The notes under the pieces: model-generated
What the model was told of the DNA's origin: nothing
The model's input: the letters and a program-made list of their open reading frames with translations, nothing else
Databases searched by the model: none
Made by a program: the position numbers and the translations under genes
Part shown: in pieces, positions 12,101 to 23,500 of the stretch
Position numbering within the stretch: the stretch's first letter is position 1
Layout: each line of letters opens with the position of its first letter
From: Nymphaea colorata
Lineage: Eukaryota > Streptophyta > Magnoliopsida > Nymphaeales > Nymphaeaceae
Direction: 5' to 3'
Assembly (NCBI RefSeq): GCF_008831285.2
Contig: NC_045146.1
Coordinates: forward strand, 14,873,149 to 14,937,148
Length of the DNA stretch: 64,000 nt

Positions 12101-15100
12101 GATTACAATGTTCAACAGAACTATTTTGTCATGCACAACAAGGAACAAGTACAGGACAGTACATGGAGTAGTCTTTGGCTTCTTTTTGTTATTTGGAGCA
12201 ATATTCAACTTCTTTATGCGCCCAAAGACTTCTCTAGAACCATCATCTTCTTCAGGAGGTAAATAAGTTTGTTTTTCCTGCACCAGGTAAGATCCAGCTA
12301 CAAATGTTACAAGCAGATGTTAACAAAACATTTGCCATTGATTCAGGCATCTAAAACACTGACACAGGAGATTGCAGTTAATATGGGAAAATGTAAGCCA
12401 ATATATACCATACTCACCACAAAAAACTATTAGATAGTCTATTATTCATACGTCTTACTTTTTGAAGGTATGCCAAATATACATAAGTCGCATTTCTATC
12501 ATTTTTTCGTATCCCTCTTTCTAAGCATCTCATAGCAATTTCCCACTCCCCTCAACCCAATAATTCAAATTGGGAAAGGCAGAAAAACCTAGCTTTTGAC
12601 TTACAGGCAGGGCCATTGGTAATGATTGCAATGATGGACACAGGTATGATCCGGGAGCCATCTTGTCAATCAGCACATGGCCCCAACTCAATGTACTGTG
12701 CTACTTAATCATAGGTTTACTCAATAACCCAATTATTATAACGAAGACACAAAAATTTCAAATGAAATTAAAGTGCATCAGAAGTCAAAACCCAAGCCAT
12801 GTTCAAGCCTTGTCATCATCTCAATGATGCTAGAAGAAAAAAACACTCACTGATTGCTGAAGGACAAGCTCGGATAAGTAACTCTGTTCAGCTTCATCTT
12901 CATCTGATGAAACATAAGCGGCCTCCCTATCTGGAAATATCTTGAAAAGATCAAGCTTCAACTTCTTATTTCTTTGAACCACTCTAGTCGGGCTTGCGCC
13001 ACCTAAATCACCTTCGCTAATGGAATCCCTGTCCATGTCATAATCACTTTCTTCTTCCCCGTCTTGAGAAGGCTTTCCATTCCAATTGCATTTCAACCTT
13101 TGCAGAAGATCATCTGTAGCAGCAGCATCCTGCTCTTCGAGCCATTTCTGGTGGAGCACATCACGCTTTTCACGGTCTATGGGCATTTCTTCGTCTCCAG
13201 TTGCAATCAGATCTTCAAGCTCCTTGTCTTCATTTTCCACTTCCTCTTCTTCATCGCAATGAAGTGAGCCACCATCACTGTCTTGCTCTGCTTCATCATC
13301 CACAAAAACTTTCACTGGATCCCCTTTTGAATGACGTGCCATATCATCTTTGCCAAGAAATGGGTTGATATTTTCTTTATCATCATCTTCATCAAATGAC
13401 CTGAAAAATGGAATCATATTATTGGTTTTTCCCTAAGTGTTGCACTAACAGTCATTGCATTTACCACGATCAGAAATACATCTTAAATAACTGCAGGAAA
13501 ATATAAGAAATTGTCTTATCAGCAGAGAGGCACTTGTTTTTGGAGTTAACAGATAAGTATCTCCAACATGAAATCAGTACTTAAAAAAATAAACTAAAAG
13601 AAACTGTGACACCGGTTTATGAGTCTATGAAATTTAAATCATACATATCCTTGTAACTAAGTCCATAATCGCATCCTAAGTCCTAACTTAGTTTTCCATT
13701 GAAAAAAAAAATACACGCATCCAAGTTTTTAACCTTATTTGTAAAAGTAAAACAAAAATAAATTTACAACAAAATTACTACTTTTTTTAGCATTACATTA
13801 CAATTTTATATATCCTTTTGACTATCCATTTTTTCACCTCATACAAGTTAATTATTTGGGCACTTTTTGTTTCATGCAATGTTAGCTGGAATGTAATGAT
13901 GCAAAAAGTGAAATATTTCAATAGTTACACATTTGTATATGTTGGTCCTGCCTTTTGAAGAAATAAGCCACAATGTACATGCATAAAGTTCTGGCTACGT
14001 CATGTTCAGTACTGTTAAGTGTCAACCAGGCAGATAACGAAAAACATCAATCTATAGGAAGACAGGCAGTAAAGCAAGCATAAACATGATCGATTTATAC
14101 TTATGTTGAAAAGACTACCGCAACCAGATCAAGAAACCAAAACTCGTATTTATCTTACTCGTCATCCTGTGGAACAGAGTCGAGCATCAAATTCATGTTC
14201 AACACGGAAGGAGAAAACTCATCTTCCTCTTGTGAAACCCCAGCATTAATATCCTGTTTGTCCTCTCCCAGTTGGGTATCACACAAAATGTCCTGCACCA
14301 AGACAATGCCATCAAAAAGATTCTATTTAGTGCCGCTGTGAAGCTACTGCACTAAAAGCCAGCAAGCAAAATGAATCTTTAAATCTCAAATAGAGAATGA
14401 TCCGACTGACCTGAGTATCATCCAAAGCAGTCCTAAAAGCCTTCACACCTTCATCAGGTAATGCCTGGATTTATCAGACAAAAATAGGAAAAAGCATAAT
14501 TTCAGAAGCCACGGGGAGTCAGCCATCTGATTAAAGTACAATAGCCCTAGACTATAGCCTCACGCAGAGCGCTATCCCCTGAAAGCTGGGTAATCCTCAA
14601 ATCATTAAAATGAAAAAACAATAGATACCATTTCGAGTAAAAGAAATCACATCCAGTTATACTCACAGCATTGGCGGCAGTACCTCCGCAAGCATTACCA
14701 GGTGAACTAGGAAGAAACGATTCATCATTTACTAAGTGATCTGCCTCACATCTTATACGATCGACATGAGGGTCAGACTTTTCCTGCCCCAAGCAAATAA
14801 TGAAAGTCGAGCTAAAAGAACAACCGAAAGGAGTTTGAGTAACAATGGAAAAAAAGGATGCCCGATTGGGAGACTAACCTCCTCTATCAGGTCGTGCTTT
14901 ATCCCTGCAGCGTTCAAGTTCTCTTCGTCAACATTAGTGTCCCTCTCCGGTTTATCAGCACCAGCAATATCATCAGTAAACAGCTCAGCGTTCCTATTGC
15001 ATTCCAACATATCGATGAGTATCAATTAGGCAATTACAAACGATTAGTTAAGGAATGAAGCCTGCATTTTCTTATCACCACCTTCGCATCAACTCAAGCT

Positions 15101-16262
15101 TCCTTTGACGCATCTTCTCGAGCAAGGAGGAAACTGGTTTCTTGACACCTACCACCGGTTTGAACGATGCGTCGCGAGTTTCTGAGAATTGTTTACCCAA
15201 TAGGGAGAATAATATAAGAGAAAAGTAGATGATCTGGAAAACAATGTGCATGACGGAAAACAAGTAAGCGAGATACGATGAGGGAAATGGAAGACCTCGA
15301 AGGAGTCTCTGGGATTCCGCATGAAGTTGCTGCAGATAAGCCCTTCTTTCCTGCAACATCAAAGCACCTTCACATGTGGAAAGGAGGCCACAAACCTAAA
15401 CCTAGCCATTTTAACAAGATAGACGATATCCTGAAGTGTAACTCAGATAAAACAACGAACGAAAATTCGAACCAAATATAACCTTCTCTAGTTTTCGTTT
15501 ATTGGAAGCTGAGATGCTCCCCCTCTCGTCGTTACTTCCAACCTTAGTGTTCCTGCCCCGTTTCTTCGTCTTTCCTTCTCCGTCGGATCCGCGCCTTCTC
15601 TTTGTTTTCAAATGAGCTGAATCGGCTGATTTTGTGAAGATTCTATCCTCCCGCAACGCCCCTTGCACCTCATCTTCGCATCTGCTGCTAAAATCAGCAG
15701 CACTTGTGAACTCCTCCATATGCTCTTCTCCCCCACTATCAGGGCTATCTTCACCACCATTTTCAGAAGCCACAACACGTTCTTCCTCCCCATCGTCACC
15801 ACTAGATTCGCCATCATTTTCAGAAGCCTCGTTACGTTCTTCTGCTCGATCGCCCTGCCTGCCATCAGCATCCTGCCCCAAAACCTCCATAGGTCTGGCC
15901 TCTCCATCGTTACCCCTATAAAAGGCACCGTCTCCAAAATTCTCAACCCCCTGTTCTCCTTCATCCGGTAGGCCAGAAACGTTACCAGTCTCCTCAAACC
16001 CTCCGACCTCTTCCGCAAGATCCCCCGAGACAGCAACCTCCGCCCGCCGAAAACCATCCGAATCAAACCCGTCCAGAAGAGGCGATCTCATAAACCCCGC
16101 GATTTCCTTTTCTTCCGGATTCCCGAAATCTAGGGTTTTCGAAATTGGTGTCTTGGGCTCGAGATCTGGGGCCCCAGATCTCTTGAGGCGCCTGAGCTTT
16201 CTCTGAGGCACCGGAGAAGTTTCCGCCGCTAGGTCGATCAGGTCGTCTCCGTCCTCAGCCAT
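9138..16262 (-). CDS. Claspin/MRC1-like replication-checkpoint protein, 12 exons
   Basis: Claspin/Mrc1 proteins travel with the replication fork and pass the replication-stress signal from ATR to the effector kinase. My exon model (minus strand) is 16262-15483, 15350-15296, 15181-15082, 14993-14879, 14783-14667, 14464-14411, 14292-14159, 13400-12851, 12277-12163, 12071-12022, 10937-10797 and 9398-9138. All junctions are GT-AG and every phase closes, giving 823 aa. The protein is highly acidic and low in complexity. It starts MAEDGDDLIDLAAET and has a basic segment LLEKMRQRKLELMRR (about residues 308-322). Exon 8 holds the most conserved block: DDDKENINPFLG, VKVFVDDEAEQDSDGG, then an acidic tract and EKRDVLHQKWLEEQDAAATDDLLQRLK in two adjoining parts. 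The C-terminal part has SSFLGRGQSHSLRP and FIFGREDSNS. The stop follows EKRVR; the GTAAGA just before it could instead be a splice donor to an unseen last exon. The family call rests on motif recall; another acidic nuclear protein is possible. Confidence 0.68.
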
Positions 16263-16342
16263 TGCCTTCTATGAGACAGAGATCGAGATGGGGAGAGAAA
16301 GAGAGAGAGAGAGAGGGAGCCAGGCAAAAGAATTCAGATCGC

Positions 16343-16350
16343 TTTATATA
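16343..16350 (-). promoter_or_regulatory. TATA box of the claspin-like gene
   Basis: Read on the minus strand the sequence is TATATAAA, 81 bases upstream of the claspin-like ATG. It is followed downstream by a pure GA/CT tract at about 16292-16315, a common feature near plant transcription starts. A start site about 30 bases downstream would give a 5' leader of roughly 50 nt. The start site itself is inferred. Confidence 0.55.
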
Positions 16351-16408
16351 CGGTTAGAGGAACTCATGGAGGGAAAAGAGAGACAACTTGAAACCGCGCA
16401 TTTTGAGG

Positions 16409-16420
16409 TTTGGCGCCAAA
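16409..16420 (-). promoter_or_regulatory. Palindromic E2F-binding site
   Basis: TTTGGCGCCAAA is a perfect 12-bp palindrome containing the E2F consensus TTTSSCGC on both strands. It lies 59 bp upstream of the TATA box and 147 bp upstream of the start codon of the claspin-like gene. E2F/DP sites of this kind drive G1/S expression of plant replication genes, which fits the proposed product. Orientation is arbitrary because the site is symmetric. Confidence 0.65.
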
Positions 16421-16883
16421 ATTCTTTCCTAAAAAACATTAAACTTTTTTTTCCAGAGCACGCACTTTTGTCGTAATTCAAAATTGCGCCTCGTATTTTT
16501 TTGTTCGCTGTTACTTTCCTGGAACGAGTATGAGACTGCCATTGCGACTCTCCTTCACTTCATTGAGTTCGAACCAAAATAGGAGGAAGACCCATTTTGA
16601 TCTTCATGACAATTTTCAAAACACGCATAAGATTTGACGATAATAAAAGTGCACATTTTTATATTGTTGAAAAAGCAAGTAAATGTTGCATCATTGACAC
16701 TCGATTGCTTATTTAAATCTAGGTTATCACCACCCTAACTTGGGCCAAATAGACAAAATAAATTAAATAACATGAGTTCATGCATGTTTAATAGCATCTA
16801 AACTGTTATAATTTATTTCAATGCATAAGTTTCGTGGATAATATTGTATCAATTCAACAAAATAATTATCTTGTAAAAGCAAT

Positions 16884-16975
16884 TGTTGGATGACATTTCA
16901 AAAACTTGGTTTTGTTAGAACCTGGTTTATTAATCACTTTTTCGAAACTTGGTTTGCCTGTTTGGATCACAAGGC
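16884..16975. mobile_element. Fragment of a small MITE-like element
   Basis: A stretch starting with TTGGATGACATTTC, with repeated AACTTGGTTTT and ACCTGGTTT blocks and a TGTTTGGATCAC end, resembles the interior and ends of the element at 38047-38352. It lies between the divergent claspin-like and CSN4 genes. It is too degraded to define its borders. Confidence 0.35.
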
Positions 16976-17552
16976 GAAAGCCATGTTTTCAATTTTCAAA
17001 ACTTTTTTTTTTTAATGGTAGGAGATAGATCTGTGATGTCCAACAATCAACAAGTCTTTAAAAATATACTTTGTTCTTTATTTGCAGGATTTCCATTTGA
17101 AAGGTTTTTTTTTGTTCGTCTCGAAATATTTCAACAAATAAAGTCAATATGGGAAAACAATATCTCTGAGCGGATTTGATTCGACTCGGTTCAAAATAAA
17201 CAATTAAAGGAGAGTTGGAGAGTCGGATTCCATTTTCAGACATGAAGAGTATGGCCATATGATTCCGAGGTGGAATCCAAATCCCGGAGTTTCATTTCCC
17301 AGGAATCCAATTTCAACAAGGGTGAGGGGAAGAGGAAGGAGTAATGCTTGCGAATCGTGCACTCGAGCAAGTTTCTTACATCTGACCCTTTAATTTTCCT
17401 CCAGCCAGTGGGGACGGAGAAGCGGGAAGTGAAGGTTCGCGGCTCCATTTTCTCTGAGAGGCAGTCTAGGGTTCGAATCCGGCCGGGCGAGAGGAGGCAG
17501 CGGATTCAGGCCGCACGGACGGGAAAAATACGTCGTGGAGGGCGAGAGAAGC

Positions 17553-20500
17553 ATGGAGAGCGCACTAGCAAGCGCTGCGTGCATCGCCGATCAGAGGCAG
17601 AAGGTCGAACAATACAAACACATACTCGCGTCAGTGTTTTCCACCAACAACGCGGCGGATGCGAAGAAATTGATCGACCACTGTAATTTTTTTTTTTTTT
17701 ATGTTTCCGTTTTGTTTTCTGACCGGACAATGAACAATCGATGTTCCTTAAATGAAATTTCGGTGCGATTGGTGGCAGTGGTGTCGGACGACGTTCCATT
17801 GGTCGTGTCGAGGCAGCTGCTTCAGGCATTCGCGCAGGAACTAGGAAGGTTGGCCCCGGAGATGCAGAAGGAGGTGTCGCATTATGCGCTGGTTCAAATC
17901 CAACCGCGCGTCGTCTCCTTCGAGGAGCAGGTCCAGTTCAAAACTTTAGAGACTCCACTTGTAAATGCGTTTTCCCAATTTCCGTGAGTGAGTCTGCAGT
18001 TCGAATTTTCTACGTGAGATAGCTAGGCTATAGTTTGGACGTTCTCCATTTGTTCTTAAAACGTGAAGCATCATGTGAAAATTCTGAATCATTTCGTCTG
18101 ATAAGATGGTACAAGTTAAGAAACATGCATGTTTCATCCAATTATAATATGTGCGCTTACAACCACTCGAGAAAGTAGATCCTTTCCACGATTTTGTCCA
18201 GGGCAGCGAACTCGAGTAAGTGTGAACTGCGATTCCTCATCCCACCTGAGAATTTTCTCGACTGAAATTTCTGAAAGTCGATTGCTAGACTGATGCATGG
18301 TCCACTCTTCTCAAATGTGCTAGCTTATATTACTTGATGCAAAAACACTAGCAAGCATGTTGTCATAGTGTCCGGCTTTCAAGAAATGAAAGTTGGCTTC
18401 AATCTAAGTTATTGTTAAGCCTAAACTTCAGATCATTGTTCAATGAGTGTAACAAGTCTAGCGATGTTTGGTGTGGACATTGTCAAGCGTTACTTTTCTA
18501 TCCAAGTCTGCCGGATTTGCAAGTTGGAACGATTTTATTGCCCTCAGAAGCTTGCTATAGTCTCGACATGTTTGACTTAGGAGGGAAAAATCTCTCCTTC
18601 CCTTGATGACCCTGAATAGGCAAACATGTGCTTGAAATGGAAGGATGACCCAGTAGAACTTGACTAAAAGTTTTGTCTTGTTTGGCATATTAGAGAGGTG
18701 GTGTGCATTACTTTAGGTTGCTAAAGCTTTTGCATGCAATTAAAGAGGGCCTTGAAGAAGGTAACGCCGCGATGGAAGTACATGCACTTCCATTTACTTT
18801 CCTGAACACTGGTGAGCCACATTTGGCATGTGGATGTTTCATGTATGTTACATGGAAAAATTGTATGATTCGTAGTGGTTAAGATGGCTTTTAAATGTTT
18901 AATGCTCAAAATTTATTCACATGGCTACAACTTTGATTCAGCTCTCTTGGTTGAACACCCATGCACCAAGAAGCAGTGAGAAACATTGAGCATATCTGCG
19001 TGCTGTCTCTAATTTGTATATGAGTCAGGCGGCACTCAAGATTGTTTCATGCATGGCATTGGGAGAGGGAAAAAATTGCTGCTTGTTATACTGAGGTTTT
19101 TTGTGAATATTCGAAAGTGGATGATGCAAAGGTTCTTTATTACATGCTGGTCTACATAGCAGAAGAAGCAGCATTTCTGTGGCACATGGAAGTCTTGTTA
19201 ATAAAACCTTTTCAGTTGTAGCCAATATCTTATTATGAATAATTCCGACAACTTTGGAAGGAAAAGAGGCATTCACCTATTACAGAGATGGTGCCATTTG
19301 ATTCGTGTGTGATGAACCAAACGAAGCAGTTATGTAAGTGGATTACCTATGCCTGATTGCAGCACTAATCAGTTAGCTGGCAATTATATACTAGTTTTGG
19401 TCAGACAGCTTTGTTGGGACAGAGCAAGTGAAGTTCATTATTTGGTTGCTATTGTCTGCTCCATATGCACTCTAAAAATCTGGCTGATCTGTGAGACTTG
19501 AATGCATCGTGCATTTACATCTATTGAATATTTTCTTCATTCTGGTTAGCCCCAGAACTGTTCAAGCTTTGCAAATTTTCTTAAGGACATATTGTACTAG
19601 GAGAAAAGCACTTGAATAACATTAAATGCCATGCTGTTGGGTCAACAGTAGCGGATCATCATTAAAATTAAATGAGTTGGTTCATTCATGCTCTAAAAGT
19701 GTTAGTTACTTCAGGATGGTACAAACTACAAACTGACAGTGGTTTCCTTTGCCAGCATTTCATACACTCACTTTTCTACCTGAGCAAAATTCGTTCTAAT
19801 TCTTATTGTTATAAGTTCTGCTAACTTTATGATGACCTGAACTTGAAGAGTGCTAGGATACAACCTGCTGGTTTACCCACTTCAGCTCACACCAAAAAGG
19901 GCTGTAAACCAGGACACTGGATAGTATGAGGGCCACATACACATGACAATGAAATTTCCTCTAAACGTTGAAATTGTTGGGTCACTCCATTGGGATATTA
20001 AAAATTACTTCCCCTAGAGAATTTTGGACCTAGGGTCCAAGTTTTGTACATGACTTCATTTACAACTTGGGTGATCTGTCTCAAAACTGAGCTCGAGATT
20101 TGACCTAATGGATTTCAACTGGGTCAATATTTTGCTTTGATTTGCACCCCAAGAGAGTTCAGGCAAGGACATAAGAATTCCCAGTTCTAGGCATATATGG
20201 CCATCAAAGTTCATCAAAAGCCTAAATATAAGATTATTCTTAAGCCACTCCCACACTTGGAAAGTTATGGATGTTATGGATTTTGATTAGTTATTGTTTG
20301 TTGATTTATTTTTTTATTACTTTTTCTTGCTTACCAATACTTGCAGATGATTTTGAAGTTTAACTGAGTATATAGCCACCAATATCAGTCTGAATCATAT
20401 CCTGACAAGGTAAATTGGTGCATTACTTCTTTACGTACCAAATCAATAAAATTTTGACACTTGTTATTATTCAAAAGCAAACAAGAAAAAAAATAAAAAC

Positions 20501-23500
20501 ATTCAATGAGTTATCTGAGCAATATGAAGAAAACGTAGAAAATTATAACACAGATTCATAACTAAAATCCGGGATCAATGTTAATGTAAGAAGTAAGATG
20601 CTAAAATGTTGTTTTTCTCTTGTATTTCCTTCTGATCCAGTTATTGATGTTTTTGACAATGTCAAAAGCAGTATATTCTTGAAATCTTTATTGTTGATGT
20701 CCTGTTTGTTTGTCAATTTCTGTAACATTTAGGTGTTAATTATTAGAGAGAAACTTGCTGAACTATATGAATCTGAAGAACAGTGGTCAAAAGCAGCTCA
20801 GATGCTTAGCGGCATTGATCTTGATTCTGGAATAAGGTCTGCTTAATTATTTTCTGGCATTGGCACATATTGATTTCACTGCATACCTTGAGATGGAAGA
20901 ATATGCTCTCACTTGGCTTTGCTGCATATGTTTCTTCCTAATCAGAATGGTTGATGAGACATATAAACTTGCAAAATGTGTCCAAATAGCTCGTCTTTAT
21001 CTTGAGGTACGTGGTACTTGCCTTTACCTGCAGTTCATCATTTCAAATGTGGAAATATATTAATTCTTTGGTTATTGAATAGGATGATGATGCTGTAAAC
21101 GCAGAAGCTTTTATTAACAAAGCTTCCTTCTTGGTCAGCAGTAGCCAACATGAAACATTAAATTTACAATACAAGGTCACGACTTCTTTTTGCTCTCAAT
21201 GTATTTTATCTGCATGTATGAACAATGTGATTGTTGGGAGATTTTAACATGGCAACCCCCTGGTGAGGCACACCTAGACAACTCTTTCTGCTTCTCCATT
21301 GAATGAGGAAAGGGATAAGGTGAGATGTCTGGGTTGTCTGGATTGGGGTTGTTGTGTTCAAGTTCCCTATGATTACTATTCTAAATAATGCATGTCTTTT
21401 ATGTTAACAGGTCTGTTATGCACGAATCTTAGATCTCAAGCGCAAATTTCTTGAAGCTGCCCTGCGTTATTATGACATTTCTCAGATAGAGAAGCGCCAA
21501 ATTGGGGATGAGTATGTTCTGATTTCTGATCTCATCTTGTTTGCTTCTATGGCTATGTATAATGGTCATACCTTATCATATTTCATTGTGTTATAGCATG
21601 TTCAGACAATCTTTCTCGAATAAAGGCCTGTTTATAATCTGAGAAATAAATGCACAGAAACAGAACTCCTTATCTTTCATTGGGGATTATACACGAGTCG
21701 TGCCTAAGGGGAAATATGAAAAGTGTGTCAGGAATGTGTTTCTTTGGCATTTGACCAAAATATGTACTTGGCATATGACTATGCATGATTTATTCTTATT
21801 AACAATCTCAAGCTCCATCAGTTCCTGCAATGCTTATACATTCAAGTGCTAGATCATGTATTTGCTCCAACTTTTTGTTTCTTTACCTCATATGGACTGT
21901 TCTTAGTGGGAAGCTCCATAAAAATTGTTGTAACATGTGACATTCTTGTGGTACTCCTATTTATAGAGTGAATCGGAAGTAAACAAATAATGGAATTTAT
22001 AGAGTTACCAGAAGTAGTATACATAATTGGCAAGTGTGGTTCCCTTTCTAGCTGCTTTGGGAATGAGAAACATCGCACTTTTGGAGTGCCTAGGGGAATT
22101 CTAGTTTGACAAATGCTGCCCGTTAATTTTTGTATGAATCATTTGAAGAAAATGTTCCTTGTTAGTGTATTGCACAATATCATTTTATGGTCTCTATTAG
22201 TTTCCTAACCACAAGTTGTATTTTCTTTATCGGTGAAGAAAGCAGTCATACTTTTTTTGTTCTACTCGCTTCTCACTCACTTAGTCTGCTTTTTTCTTCT
22301 TAATATTTTTTCTTTCTACTACCAATTTATTTTATTTCCTATTCATTTCCTGCGCGCTTCATGATTCACTTCCTGATTCACTTGTGGCTTAGTTCTTGCT
22401 TCCTAGAATTTTTCTAATCTCACTGCCTGCAATCGCTTTTCGTTGCTTTGCTTTTTAGTCCACCTTCTGCAGTCAGTAATTTGAATACTGTGATCCTGAT
22501 TGGATGACGGTCTAATGAGTATCTGGTTGGATGATTACATATTCAATGGCTTTGTGAAATTAAGAAAAATTTTGATGCTTGTTTGTTTTTTGGTTTTTGT
22601 TTTGTTTTGTTTCTTTTAAGATTTGAAGATTGACATGTCATACTTGATTATAGTTGCAAGATCTCTCAACCATTATGCCCCAGGTTATACATATCATCTC
22701 AATATAGCCTGCTTTAGGTTTTGCTATCTGGGCACTGATGTATGGCAAAAGTACAGGATTTTATATTCAATTAGCATGTCTACAGCGTTACTGTGCCGGA
22801 TATACTGTTATATGTGTATTATTCAGTTGTACAGTTGTACTTTACATTGTGATGGAAGCCTTATAATCTTTGAGTTCCTTCCACATTCTTTATCTGTACC
22901 TTTTTGCACATTGATCACATGCTGATTGGTTTTGGGTTCTCGTTTTCTCAACGGTCCGGCATCAGGGTGATTGATGAAGAAGCACTGGAGCAAGCACTGA
23001 GTGCTGCAGTCACCTGCACCATCTTGGCTGCAGCTGGTCCACAACGTTCAAGAGTTCTTGCCACCTTGTATAAGGTTGTCTTTCTTTCCTATTGCTAACT
23101 GCAATATTATTAGCACTATTTCCTTGCTTCCTACCAAATTTAAATTTTTTTACTTGAGTGTTTTTTTTTCTCCTTAAGAATTGGTACATGTATTGTCTAG
23201 CGTACAGTATATTGTCCAAATGCAATGAACCATATTTCTGATTAATGTTTCTCCAGGCAAAGTCTATATGAAACTTGTGCATATTAATGTTGCTTTCAAC
23301 TTGTAGAATTAGTAAACTTCATTCGAAATCCTGCAGTATTTCTTCATACAAAATAAGAGCGCCATTTCTGGTTACTGTTCTGGTGCGATTCTTCTGCATA
23401 ACTTCAACTGGTGTTCATACATGTTGTCTTTATTCATGGCAGCTAGATTTAGCAAATTTGTGGCTTTTAAGCATTTACCCGGCAATAGTGTTTTGCTCTT

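Noticed and set aside
17440-17510. tRNA-like sequence with a GGTTCGAATCC T-arm motif
   Set aside because: The B-box-like motif is present, but no A box, anticodon stem or matching acceptor stem could be drawn; it lies in the CSN4 leader.
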